Part shown: piece after piece, positions 15,292-23,707 of the stretch
Layout of the letters: every line of letters starts with the position of its first letter
How positions within the stretch are numbered: position 1 is the stretch's first letter
NCBI RefSeq assembly: GCF_000786105.1
Contig: NZ_JTEV01000030.1
Span: 1 to 48,319, forward strand
DNA length: 48,319 nucleotides
Origin: Bdellovibrio sp. ArHS
Lineage (GTDB): Bacteria; Bdellovibrionota; Bdellovibrionia; Bdellovibrionales; Bdellovibrionaceae
Reading direction: 5' to 3'
The notes under the pieces: model-generated
Databases searched by the model: none
What the model was told of the DNA's origin: nothing
Seen by the model: the letters and a program-made list of their open reading frames with translations, nothing else
Position numbers and translations under genes: made by a program

Positions 15292-16063
15292 TTACAATTC
15301 ACAATCTAAAAAACCGTAGGCGATGTGCGTGAACCCTTCGTCTAGAAGTTTCTGCGCCAATTTTTGATAAGCCCGTTCGACGGCAGAGGCATCTTGCGTG
15401 ACCACATACTGTGACTTCGCCAGATGTTCCAACATCGAAGATATAGGGGCCGGATTGGGTAAATCCGGTGCATCGTAATCATGCTGTTCCAGGCACCACT
15501 GAATTTTGGCGGCAGGGAAAATTTTTTGACACAGTCGAGGAACTTCCCATTCGTTGTTTTCTTGTGTGCCCAAAGTCCACGTCAAAAAACACGCACGGAT
15601 CGGAACTGCATTTTGTTCCGCAAATTTTTTAACCAGTTGGAAAGAGGCGATCTGCAAATCCGCACCGTGTTCGCCGCCTCCCCGCCGCAGGATCGATCAC
15701 CCATTCGGCCCAGTGTTGCAGCTTATTTCGCTCGCAATATTTCAGCAGAACTAAAGCTTCATCTGGATCAGGAAAAACTCGCATCGGCGTCGGCATCCAA
15801 GCGCCGTCAGTTATAAAAAGGCGAGACGCGATGCGGTTGATCTTAACTTGCAATTGCTGATTCTGAATGAAAGCTAAACTTCGTAAAATGGGAAAGCGCG
15901 GATCTTCCGCCACGACAAAGGGAAGGCGGGGGTCAGAGCTCCACCATTTTTGATAAAGCTCGTCCTGATAAAGCTGTGCGAGCTCATGGTGGACATTCTT
16001 TTTTAGTGTCTGATCTTTGGAGATCGTCAGCCAGATCCTATTGAGTTCTTCCGTTGCAAGCAT
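15292..16063 (-). pseudogene. Frameshifted gene, possible SAM methyltransferase-like protein
   Basis: Two overlapping reading frames (16063 down to 15629, then continuing to 15292) make one protein of about 256 residues if one G is removed from the GGGG run at complement of 15680-15683. The joined text then reads VIDPAAGGGEHGADLQIASF, a smooth junction whose D-P-A-A-G-G-G resembles motif I of class I S-adenosylmethionine methyltransferases. I do not recognise the family otherwise. The first frame alone gives 144 residues with a nonsense tail (RRRTRCGFADRLF). The cause may be a real one-base insertion or a sequencing error in a homopolymer. It lies 41 bases downstream of a response regulator on the same strand, and a perfect hairpin covers its ribosome site. 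The 130-base gap towards the hemerythrin gene shows nothing clear. Confidence 0.65.
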
Positions 16064-16065
16064 GC

Positions 16066-16090
16066 CTTCATTATGTCGAGGATAATGAAG
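16066..16090 (-). promoter_or_regulatory. Hairpin covering a ribosome-binding site
   Basis: CTTCATTAT and ATAATGAAG form a perfect nine-base stem with a seven-base loop in the short gap between the response regulator and the frameshifted gene. On the minus-strand transcript the GAAG of the likely ribosome site (GAAGG, three to seven bases before the ATG at 16063) lies in the stem. No T run follows, so it is not a normal terminator; it may limit translation of the downstream gene. Confidence 0.5.
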
Positions 16091-16104
16091 CGCTTAAAGA
16101 TGTT

Positions 16105-16467
16105 TCATGGCAAATGAGTTGTCACAGCTTTCGCCATGGTGGCGCGCTCAACCGGCTTGCGCAGCCCCTCCTGCGCATTAAACACATCCACCCATGTTTT
16201 AAGATCATCGCGACCGCTGATAAGAATTTTTTTGACTTGATCGAGGTGAGACAATGCGGTGAATTTTTCACAGAAGTCCATGGTCGACATGTCTGGAAAA
16301 GTGAGATCCATCAGGATGAGGTCGGGAGTGTTTTTCTCTAGGTACTGAAGAGCTTGATGGGCCGAAGAGGCTGTTGCGATCTCGTAATCGGTGTTCTGCA
16401 AAAATCGCGTGTAGAGCAGCAACAGGTCCTTAGCATCTTCGATGATAAGTATTTTCTTTGCATTCAT
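16105..16467 (-). CDS. Single-domain response regulator
   Basis: A 120-residue CheY-like receiver with no output domain. Acidic pair Glu10/Asp11 (LIIEDA), phosphoryl acceptor Asp54 (LILMDLTFPDM), the Ser/Thr switch in ILISGRDD and the lysine in LRKPV are all present. The start is the ATG at 16467 after GGGAGGACTTAGC; upstream in-frame codons back to 16560 lack a ribosome site. A receiver alone acts through protein contact or phosphorelay. It is followed after 41 bases by the frameshifted gene at 15292-16063 and is divergent from the nucleosidase gene, with a 208-base gap in which I see no clear promoter. Confidence 0.88.
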   Translation of the reverse strand: MNAKKILIIEDAKDLLLLYTRFLQNTDYEIATASSAHQALQYLEKNTPDLILMDLTFPDMSTMDFCEKFTALSHLDQVKKILISGRDDLKTWVDVFNAQEGLRKPVERATMAKAVTTHLP

Positions 16468-16675
16468 GCTAAGTCCTCCCGGGGACGATTTCTGACGTAT
16501 TGGAAATGTTTGCCAGCGAACAAATAAGAAGGGAAGGTTTCCTTCCGGATTTTCATTCATGTAATTGCTTATGACATATGTGCTAAACGATCTTTTGTGC
16601 GCTTTTTAACACGAATCGAATGACGCGCGACGATGAGGTGAGGAATTGCGGCGATTATTTGTTAAATTTCTTTTT

Positions 16676-17422
16676 ATGAAAAAGCATCTCATTATAGCGG
16701 CAATGGACAGTGAATTCAGTGAATTGGTTAAGGCGGACGGTTTTACCTGTCGCACGTTGCCGCAAACGGATGTAGTCTTATGGGAAAGATCCAGGGGCCG
16801 CAGTAAAATCACTGTGGCCAAAACGGGGGTAGGGCCCATCAGTGCCGCGATGATCTTAACCCAAATCCTGTCGGAAGCGACCTACACAGATGTTCTTCTT
16901 CTGGGCTTGGGAGGAGGACTGGATTCACGCCTGACCGTGGGCGATGTGGTGATCGCAGATCGAGTTATACAGCATGATGCTATTTGCACTTTTGACGATC
17001 GCACCGAAATCATGGCTTGTGGCGACCTTCATCTATCCCTGGCTCCTGAAAAGCGGAAAAGTATTTTTATGATGCCGGATCAGAGCCTGAATATAAAATA
17101 TCACGAGCATTTATCTGAGCAGTCCTTTCAGGTGTTTCAAGGAGACCTGCTGTCAGGAAGTGAGTTTGTTGGCGCCTTGGAAAGAAAAAATAATTTGAAG
17201 AGTCGTTTTCCCACGGCCACTCTGGTTGACATGGAAGCTTGTGCCGTTGCCTATATCTGCACCCACAGAAAAATTCCCTTTGCGGTTGTGAAAACAGTGG
17301 CCGACACACTTCATCCTCAAGCTTCCCGACAGTATCTTGATTATGTTCAATCCAGCGCGCAGAAATGTGTGGAGCTTATTTCCTTTTTGGAAAATTCAAA
17401 GAACGCTGAAAGCGCGCAGTGA
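16676..17422 (+). CDS. MTA/SAH nucleosidase-like (Pfs/MTAN family)
   Basis: A 248-residue nucleoside phosphorylase-fold enzyme. Family marks are IIAAMDSEFSEL at the N-terminus, AKTGVGPISAAM, a glycine-rich GLGGGLDSRLTVGDVVIAD, and DMEACAVAYIC, where the glutamate contacts the ribose, with VVKTVADT near the end carrying the base-binding aspartate. Most likely it cleaves 5'-methylthioadenosine or S-adenosylhomocysteine; futalosine hydrolase is an alternative in the same fold. The ATG at 16676 gives the usual family N-terminus but lacks a ribosome site, whereas TTG at 16646 has GAGGTG five bases upstream and would add ten residues. It converges with the EEP gene, 22 bases away. Confidence 0.78.
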   Translation: MKKHLIIAAMDSEFSELVKADGFTCRTLPQTDVVLWERSRGRSKITVAKTGVGPISAAMILTQILSEATYTDVLLLGLGGGLDSRLTVGDVVIADRVIQHDAICTFDDRTEIMACGDLHLSLAPEKRKSIFMMPDQSLNIKYHEHLSEQSFQVFQGDLLSGSEFVGALERKNNLKSRFPTATLVDMEACAVAYICTHRKIPFAVVKTVADTLHPQASRQYLDYVQSSAQKCVELISFLENSKNAESAQ

Positions 17423-17444
17423 TTTCTCTGGCGTCGGGTGTATT

Positions 17445-18140
17445 TCAATAAAGTTTAATCTCTGCCATCAACGGGTAATGGTCGGAAAAATATTTGACGT
17501 TTTTGGCTTTCAAAACTTCTGAGCTTTGTACTAAAATCGCGGGACGACACCACATGCGATCCAGGCGGAGGAACGGGGCGCGAGTGGGAAATGTGGGACC
17601 CGAGGGAATGGGATGTAAAACCGTATTTAGTTTTTTCAGGGCGCCCGAATAAGTCTGCCACTCATTGATATCACCACCCACGATCAGTGGAATTTCGCTT
17701 TTGCGGGTCAGTAATTCATTCAGTTTTTTCATCTGTTGATTTCGTTCAGAAGGTTTTAGACCTTTGTGGGTGTTGAGTATATGCAAAGGGCCCTTGGGGG
17801 TCGCCAAAAAGACTTCCAGAATATTTCGTGGTTCGCGCCCCGGGGCGCTGATGTCGATGATGTTGTAATTTATTATGGGAAAGCGAGATAAAAGGGCGTT
17901 GCCGTACCAACCCAAAGTGTTTTGCATAGTCGGGGCCGAGATAAATGTTTTAAAGTGGTCCGTCTTAAGTTCCTCAATATCCGTGACCGAGTCTCGATCA
18001 GCGAAGCGGGTGTCCATTTCCTGAATTAAGGCGACATCGATATTCTGATGCTTTAAAAAAAGTCCGATCCGCAAATAGTCTCTTTTGCCGTCAATCCCTC
18101 GAGCACCGTGAATATTATAGGTGACGACTCTAAGAATCAT
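17445..18140 (-). CDS. Endonuclease/exonuclease/phosphatase (EEP) family hydrolase
   Basis: A 231-residue metal-dependent hydrolase of the EEP superfamily. The signature steps are VVTYNIHGARGIDG (Asn), LIQEMDTR (catalytic Glu), NTHKGLKPSERNQQM, GGDINEWQTYSG (Asp-x-Asn), and the final FSDHYPLMAEI (Asp-His). No signal peptide is seen. It overlaps the end of the phospholipase D/VTT gene by 11 bases and is translated after it. In E. coli the EEP protein YbhP is likewise encoded beside cardiolipin synthase B (YbhO), so a shared lipid or phosphodiester role is likely, although its substrate is unknown. Confidence 0.88.
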   Translation of the reverse strand: MILRVVTYNIHGARGIDGKRDYLRIGLFLKHQNIDVALIQEMDTRFADRDSVTDIEELKTDHFKTFISAPTMQNTLGWYGNALLSRFPIINYNIIDISAPGREPRNILEVFLATPKGPLHILNTHKGLKPSERNQQMKKLNELLTRKSEIPLIVGGDINEWQTYSGALKKLNTVLHPIPSGPTFPTRAPFLRLDRMWCRPAILVQSSEVLKAKNVKYFSDHYPLMAEIKLY

Positions 18141-20280
18141 ACTGCTTCCTGCGGCGCCACCAGCGAGTTAGAAAATACGAAGCGACGACCAACAGCATCC
18201 ATAAGACGATCCCCAAAATCAACATGCCGACAGTTCGCGGTGTCGGGTGCAGGAATATCTGCGTGATGGAATCTCCCACCAAGCCTTTCACGATGAAGGC
18301 AGGAAGAAAGCCAAAAAAACTTCCTAAAAGAAAATCAGAGAAGCGCAGCGAAGAGATGCCCGCAGCCACGTTGACGATGCTAAAGGGGGCCACGGGAATC
18401 ATTCTTAAAACCGTGACGCCAAGAACGCCGGCCTCTCGGAACTGATGATCGATTTTGCGCAGGCGGTTGCCCAGAAAACCGTTGAGTCCGCGTCGCCCCA
18501 TCCACCGACCCAGATAAAACATCACCGTGGCACTGATCAGAGCGCCGGACATTCCATAAAGCGGCCCTAAGATTGAGCCAAACACAGCGGCGGTTATCAA
18601 AGACATCAGCGTCACAGGAAAAAGAATAAAACCACCAACAATATATGCACCCCAGACGAGTAACAACGCCCAGGGTGATTGGCGCGCCGTCTTTAAAAAA
18701 CTTTCGACAGATTGGGGACTGAACCACGCCATATGTTCATTGATAAACCAGACCAAACCACTGACGGCGAAAATGAAAAGCAAAGCGATAGGAACCATGT
18801 ATTTACTGGGGTTGCGAAAAATAAAAAGAGCTTTTTCTTCTCCCACTTGGGGATCCGCTACCTTGTTGGCGATGGACTTAAAGTTCTGTGTGGTGAACTG
18901 GGCATCGTCGATCTCGAAAAGGCAATAGGCGCCCGATATGCAGGGACTCATCAGTGCTTTGAACGGCTGAGGCTCGTGCATGACTCGGTCAATTTCTTCC
19001 ACCGTCCGACCGGCGTGCTCGGCGATCAAGTCGTTGCGAAGATGAACGATATGACGGCGCTCTTCGCTATGGCGTCCTTGGACCACGAAGTCACACTCGG
19101 TGTCGAAGGTCATCGAACGATTGGTCAGATTCGAGGACCCCACCACGAAAAAATTGTCGTCGATCACCATCACTTTGGAATGAATGCGCTTATGCACTAC
19201 TTTGTTCTTTTCATTTAGAACACCGGAGCAGGCAAACTGCACCCGGTCTTTCGCAACACCGTCTTCCACGCTTCGTTTGAAGTCGATGCGACTGGCCCAC
19301 ATGCCTTCGGATTCAAAGACTCCTTGAGGATCATATGAGCTGACCAGCAACGCACGCAGATTTTTTTCGCGACGTAGGCGATCGTTCAGTGCCACGGCAA
19401 TTTCCTGCGACGTGAGGAATTGATTTTCGATATAGATGAAGTCTTTGGCCTGATGAATGAGATCTAAATACATATGAAAGACTTCCCGTGAACCGCGGTC
19501 GTCTTCCGTAGCGGGAAGGGTGCGCGCGATGGCGCCCACCATGTCCGAATATGCGACTTCAAATTGGCGGGGCCAGACGGCCGGCAGATCCTCGGGAAAA
19601 GACGGGCTCGCATTGACGGGAAGAGCTTCATATCCTGCGGCTTGCAACCAACGTTGTCGGGCCAGTTCGGCGAAGTGTTTGACAATCGGTCCATCTACCA
19701 GAATTTGCACGTCATGGTAAGGGCCGTAGGGGCCATTGGCATCGGTGCGCTCGGGATCATAGATATGATGAGCACGTTCATCCCAACGCTGACGTGCGAT
19801 ATCCATGCCGCCGGAAAAAGCGATTTCATCATCCACTAAAATAATCTTCTGATGGTGGCTGCCGCCTAAAGGAATTGTCTGATCCAGACAGAAATGAATA
19901 TTTTCAAGCCCCTTATTGATCCAGATGTATTCGCCCATGAATTCGCGCTCGCCCAGAAAGACAATTGAAGAATCCCAGGGTAGGATGTAGATTTGCAGAG
20001 CGGGATTTTCCTGCGCTTTTTGCGTCAATAAATCTACCACAATGGATGGTCGGGACGCCTTCATCTCTTCGTCTTTCCTAAGAAGACGGATGTTGCTGTC
20101 GATCTCCCACCCGATAATGAAGACAGATTTTTGTGCTTTACTGAAAGCGTAGTGCAAGGCGCGATAAAAATCCGCACAGTCAATAAGAACTCGGCCATGG
20201 TGAAAGTGATCCACACGCCAGCAATTACGGCCGGGAATGAAAATAGATCTCTCTGACGATTTAAGAAGATCGCCTCTCAT
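18130..20280 (-). CDS. Phospholipase D-like / VTT (TVP38-DedA) fusion protein
   Basis: A 716-residue two-part protein. Residues about 20-480 form a phospholipase D/cardiolipin-synthase-like domain with both HKD motifs, HHQKIILVDDEIAFSGG and HSKVMVIDDNFFVVGSSN. Residues about 500-705 are membrane spanning and match the VTT/SNARE-associated (TVP38/TMEM64, DedA-related) domain, with LYGMSGALISATVMFYLGR and LRMIPVAPFSIVNVAAGIS. VTT proteins are linked to lipid scrambling or flipping, so a fused phosphatidyl-transferase and lipid mover is plausible. It is first in an operon with the overlapping EEP gene. The start is at 20280 (complement), lacking a strong ribosome site. Such fusions are known in several phyla. 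Confidence 0.88.
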   Translation of the reverse strand: MRGDLLKSSERSIFIPGRNCWRVDHFHHGRVLIDCADFYRALHYAFSKAQKSVFIIGWEIDSNIRLLRKDEEMKASRPSIVVDLLTQKAQENPALQIYILPWDSSIVFLGEREFMGEYIWINKGLENIHFCLDQTIPLGGSHHQKIILVDDEIAFSGGMDIARQRWDERAHHIYDPERTDANGPYGPYHDVQILVDGPIVKHFAELARQRWLQAAGYEALPVNASPSFPEDLPAVWPRQFEVAYSDMVGAIARTLPATEDDRGSREVFHMYLDLIHQAKDFIYIENQFLTSQEIAVALNDRLRREKNLRALLVSSYDPQGVFESEGMWASRIDFKRSVEDGVAKDRVQFACSGVLNEKNKVVHKRIHSKVMVIDDNFFVVGSSNLTNRSMTFDTECDFVVQGRHSEERRHIVHLRNDLIAEHAGRTVEEIDRVMHEPQPFKALMSPCISGAYCLFEIDDAQFTTQNFKSIANKVADPQVGEEKALFIFRNPSKYMVPIALLFIFAVSGLVWFINEHMAWFSPQSVESFLKTARQSPWALLLVWGAYIVGGFILFPVTLMSLITAAVFGSILGPLYGMSGALISATVMFYLGRWMGRRGLNGFLGNRLRKIDHQFREAGVLGVTVLRMIPVAPFSIVNVAAGISSLRFSDFLLGSFFGFLPAFIVKGLVGDSITQIFLHPTPRTVGMLILGIVLWMLLVVASYFLTRWWRRRKQYDS

Positions 20281-20494
20281 CGGATTCCTTTTTTTTGATT
20301 CTCGATCATATCAAGGGATTGGCCTCAACGCGGCCGAGTATTTTAACAGAACTTCGGCACGAGGGCTTTTAAGTCAGAAGTTTGTTAAATACCACGCAAG
20401 AAAAGAGGCGGGTTGCTTCTCGTCACGGCCTGAGTGCGGTGCTTGCTCTTGCGGAACTTCCTTCTGATTCTGATTGTATTCAGGAGGACGTCCT

Positions 20495-21904
20495 ATGCAG
20501 TTCATTTTTGCCACGATGATACTTTTCGCCTCTTTAGGTGTCGCCGCGCCTGAGCGTCCTAAGGACATGAATTCTGCCACCGACTTATATCGTTTCTGGT
20601 ACCCCACTGTATCCATGGAGGCCTTCATGGAGGGTTTGCGAAAGCAGGGGGTGCAAGAGGGGGTAAATATCTTCAGTGCCATGCCCGATGCTCCCCTGAC
20701 GAAATTGACGACGGATCCGAATTTGCCTTTTGTGGCGGCGGTGGTGGATCTTTTGCAAAGTGCTTATGCTGTCGAAGTCCCCGCAGGGGCTTTCTTGGGA
20801 TTTATCAATGATCATCATCAGCGTTGGATCATGGATCTAGGCTTGATGGGGAAGGACGCGGGTAACGGCGGAAAGTATGTGATTATTCCGTCTGAATACA
20901 AAGAGCCGATTCCCCCGGGTTCTTACGTTGGAAAATCTGCGACCCGCAAAGTTCTGATCCTCGTCCAAGCCGTTCCTCAACCGGGACAAAGTCTGCATGC
21001 GGCCCAGGATAGTCTTGAAGAGATCCGTATTTACCCGCTGACATATTCAGAGCCTTCGAAAGCTCTGACTCTTGTTCGTTATAAGGGAAAGAAAGCAGAT
21101 ATGACTGCGGTGAAATGGGAAGACAATCTTCAGTATTGGCAAAAGTTGGCACAGGTGATTCAAGACGAGTCATTGCCTCAAAAGGATCAGGAAATGTACG
21201 ATCAGCTGAAGACGTTTGGTATTCAAAAAAATCAAATCTTTAAGCCGAACGAGTCGGCGAAAATTTTTTTGGCCGCAGCCGCCAAAGAAGGGAAAAAGCA
21301 ACTACTGAAGACGGCTTTTACCTCGGACCGACCCGACCGCGTGAATTGGGGCGATCGACGATGGGAGTGGGTGCTTTTAAGTACGGACCCATCCTGGGCT
21401 CTAGAACCGGAAAAGGACCCCGGAGCCCGTGACCGTTACTTCGTTCAATCGCTGGGCATTTCCGCTGCGCAGATGAAGCGCGACTCGGGGGTAGGCACTT
21501 TGACCTGGGGGGCGTATACAGATGGAAGTGGCCGAGCCTTTGACGGTAGTAAGAGCTATAAGCTCAGCATTCCTTTGCCGGTGCCGACAGAGTTTTTTTG
21601 GTCTGTCAGTCTTTATGATTCGGACACGCGAAGTTTTCTTCAGAATGGAACCAAAAAGTCATCGTTGCGCTCTTTGGAGGAATTGAAAGAGACCAAGGGA
21701 TTGAAATCCATCGATGTTTATTTTTCACCCAAGGCTCCCTTGGGAAAGCAAAAGGTATGGATTAAAACGATTCCTGGGAAAAAATGGTTTGCCTACTTTC
21801 GAATTTTTAGTCCTGGGAAGGCCGCCATCGAGGGACCCTGGAAGTTGGGGGATATCCTGGAGATGAAATCTGAAACCATAGCAAAGAAGTCAGGTCGACA
21901 TTAA
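20495..21904 (+). CDS. Secreted DUF1254/DUF1214 protein (copy 2)
   Basis: A 469-residue exported protein with signal peptide MQFIFATMILFASLGVAA. The N-terminal half resembles DUF1254 but is more diverged than copy 1 (TDLYRFWYPTVSMEAFMEGL; LPFVAAVVDLLQSAY), and the C-terminal part is a clear DUF1214 domain (FDGSKSYKLSIPLPVP, EFFWSVSLYDSDTRSF, WFAYFRIFSPGKAAI, GPWKLGDI). The start is the ATG at 20495 with AGGAGGA seven bases upstream. Role unknown; the paralogue at 3100-4497 shares architecture but little sequence. The 214-base gap before it contains no clear feature. Confidence 0.82.
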   Translation: MQFIFATMILFASLGVAAPERPKDMNSATDLYRFWYPTVSMEAFMEGLRKQGVQEGVNIFSAMPDAPLTKLTTDPNLPFVAAVVDLLQSAYAVEVPAGAFLGFINDHHQRWIMDLGLMGKDAGNGGKYVIIPSEYKEPIPPGSYVGKSATRKVLILVQAVPQPGQSLHAAQDSLEEIRIYPLTYSEPSKALTLVRYKGKKADMTAVKWEDNLQYWQKLAQVIQDESLPQKDQEMYDQLKTFGIQKNQIFKPNESAKIFLAAAAKEGKKQLLKTAFTSDRPDRVNWGDRRWEWVLLSTDPSWALEPEKDPGARDRYFVQSLGISAAQMKRDSGVGTLTWGAYTDGSGRAFDGSKSYKLSIPLPVPTEFFWSVSLYDSDTRSFLQNGTKKSSLRSLEELKETKGLKSIDVYFSPKAPLGKQKVWIKTIPGKKWFAYFRIFSPGKAAIEGPWKLGDILEMKSETIAKKSGRH

Positions 21905-21967
21905 ATTCCTTCAGCTGCAAATCTGAATCTTTCTTTATTTGATGGACTGCGGTGCTCATTGAATTAT

Positions 21968-21978
21968 ATTGTAACAAT
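21968..21978. promoter_or_regulatory. Small palindrome upstream of the OYE gene
   Basis: ATTGT-A-ACAAT, a 5-1-5 inverted repeat in the very AT-rich stretch before the old yellow enzyme gene, about 54 bases ahead of its start. It could be a regulator operator; no adjacent regulator supports it. Confidence 0.25.
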
Positions 21979-22031
21979 TATAGTTGCATTATATGATGGT
22001 CAGCAAAGTTTGCTTTTGCTGAGGAGTCTGC

Positions 22032-23087
22032 ATGTCAGTTCTATTTGAACCCTTAAAGTTGGGGCCCTTGAATTTAAAAAATCGTATTATCATGGCGCCT
22101 TTGACTCGATCCCGAGCGATCGGCGAGGGGCGTGTCCCCAATGACCTAATGGTAAAATACTACGAACAACGTGCGTCCGCAGGCCTGATTCTATCAGAAG
22201 CAACAGCGGTGACGCCGATGGGGGTCGGTTACGCCCACACACCGGGCATCTGGTCTAAAGAGCAAGTGAGCGCTTGGAAGAAAATTACTGACGCCGTCCA
22301 TGCCAAAGGGGGCGTTATTTTTATGCAGTTGTGGCATGTCGGTCGTATTTCTGATCCGATCCATTTAAATGGTGAATTGCCGGTAGCGCCTTCTGCCATC
22401 AAACCCAAGGGGCATGTCAGTCTGGTGCGCCCGGTGAAAGAATATGTGACCCCCAGAGCTTTAGAATTGCATGAAATCAAAGAGATCATTCAGGCCTACA
22501 AACAAGGCGCGCAAAATGCGAAAGAGGCTGGCTTTGACGGAGTTGAACTGCATGCGGCGAACGGGTATCTGATCGATCAATTTCTTCAAGATGGCACGAA
22601 CAAGCGCACTGACGAATATGGTGGATCAATTGAAAATCGCGCGCGATTTCTTTTAGAGATCACGGACGCGGTAATTGCTGTTTGGGGCGCAGAGCGTGTA
22701 GGAGTGCATCTGGCTCCTCGTCGGGATTCTCATGATATGGGGGATTCTACGCCCGCAGAAACCTTTGGCTATGTTGCCGAAGAACTGAATAAAAGACAGA
22801 TCGCATTTATTTTCACTCGCGAATACGAAGGCGCTGATGGTTTGACTCCTTTGATTCGCAAAAAATTCCATGGCGTTCTGATCGCAAATGAAAAGCTGTC
22901 TAAAGAAAGCGCTGAAAAGCTGCTTTTGAGTCAAGCTGCTGATGCGGTGGCTTTTGGTCGCTGGTTCATTGCCAATCCGGATTTGCCGCAACGTCTTTTG
23001 CTGAATGCCCCATTAAATGAATTGAATTTGCAGACGTTGTATTCTTCAGGCGCGGAAGGGTATACGGACTATCCTTTTCTGGCGTAA
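22032..23087 (+). CDS. Old yellow enzyme family alkene reductase
   Basis: A 351-residue FMN-dependent, NAD(P)H-using ene-reductase of the NemA/OYE family. Seen are LFEPLKLGPLNLKNRIIMAPLTRSRA (FMN-binding start), the LQLWH-type segment MQLWHVGRIS, the substrate-binding pair in VELHAANGYLIDQFL, and the end AVAFGRWFIANPDLP. Members reduce electrophilic alkenes, nitro-esters and nitroaromatics and often act in detoxification. The start has GCTGAGGAGTCTGC upstream. A strong terminator follows at 23100-23127, so it is a single-gene unit. Confidence 0.92.
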   Translation: MSVLFEPLKLGPLNLKNRIIMAPLTRSRAIGEGRVPNDLMVKYYEQRASAGLILSEATAVTPMGVGYAHTPGIWSKEQVSAWKKITDAVHAKGGVIFMQLWHVGRISDPIHLNGELPVAPSAIKPKGHVSLVRPVKEYVTPRALELHEIKEIIQAYKQGAQNAKEAGFDGVELHAANGYLIDQFLQDGTNKRTDEYGGSIENRARFLLEITDAVIAVWGAERVGVHLAPRRDSHDMGDSTPAETFGYVAEELNKRQIAFIFTREYEGADGLTPLIRKKFHGVLIANEKLSKESAEKLLLSQAADAVAFGRWFIANPDLPQRLLLNAPLNELNLQTLYSSGAEGYTDYPFLA

Positions 23088-23099
23088 GTTTTCTTCAAG

Positions 23100-23127
23100 A
23101 AAAACCTTTGCAAAGGCAAGGGTTTTT
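23100..23127 (+). terminator. Intrinsic terminator of the OYE gene
   Basis: AAAAACCTTTGC pairs with GCAAGGGTTTTT (one G-U pair) around an AAAG loop, 13 bases after the OYE stop codon. The A/T ends make it usable on both strands. Confidence 0.85.
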
Positions 23128-23276
23128 CCATCTGTCGATTCAGATCCTGTCGCAGAGAGTTTGGCGTCGACAAGCTTGCAAAAATAAAATGCTCAAACAT
23201 CATTCCTCCGCTGCTCGTGGCAAGTTTTTTGAAAGAAAATGCGGTAAAAGATCTTATCGATTTTAAAGGAGATGTT

Positions 23277-23606
23277 ATGAAGTCCGTGCTAGCCATTTTT
23301 GTTCTTCTTTTTTCCGTTTCGTCTTTTGCGGCTGATTCTTGCGAAAATCATGCGAAAGCCGCGGCGATTCGACTTTATAAAAAAGTCGCTGGGGCTGTTC
23401 AAGGTTCCGAGGGGATACACTATTGGTCTGCGAAGATCGATGGTTGGAACAATCCTTTTCTTTATAAAGTCACTATTGCCGACAGTAATGAAGACGGAGA
23501 TACTTGGCAAATTGACTACGAGGTCAAAATCGAAGATCGCGCCGGCCAATGCCAAACGCTTTCTGTCACAGAAGTGGACAGTCGCTATCGAACACCTTAT
23601 CTATAA
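23277..23606 (+). CDS. Small secreted protein of unknown function
   Basis: A 109-residue protein with signal peptide MKSVLAIFVLLFSVSSFA and a mature part of about 90 residues. It has two cysteines (in DSCENH near the mature N-terminus and in GQCQTL near the end) that could form one disulfide, and a beta-rich middle (FLYKVTIADSNEDGDTWQIDYEV). The start is the ATG at 23277 after AAAGGAGATGTT; an upstream in-frame codon at 23217 adds only a non-signal extension. I do not recognise a family. It is a small periplasmic or secreted protein between OYE and an alcohol dehydrogenase. Confidence 0.75.
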   Translation: MKSVLAIFVLLFSVSSFAADSCENHAKAAAIRLYKKVAGAVQGSEGIHYWSAKIDGWNNPFLYKVTIADSNEDGDTWQIDYEVKIEDRAGQCQTLSVTEVDSRYRTPYL

Positions 23607-23707
23607 AAGGCCCACACATACGACTAGTATTTTAACATTCTGTTTTGCACAGCTTTTGGTTTTCGGTTTTGAGAGCTAAATTAGAGTCCTCACTGAGGAG
23701 GACTCTC

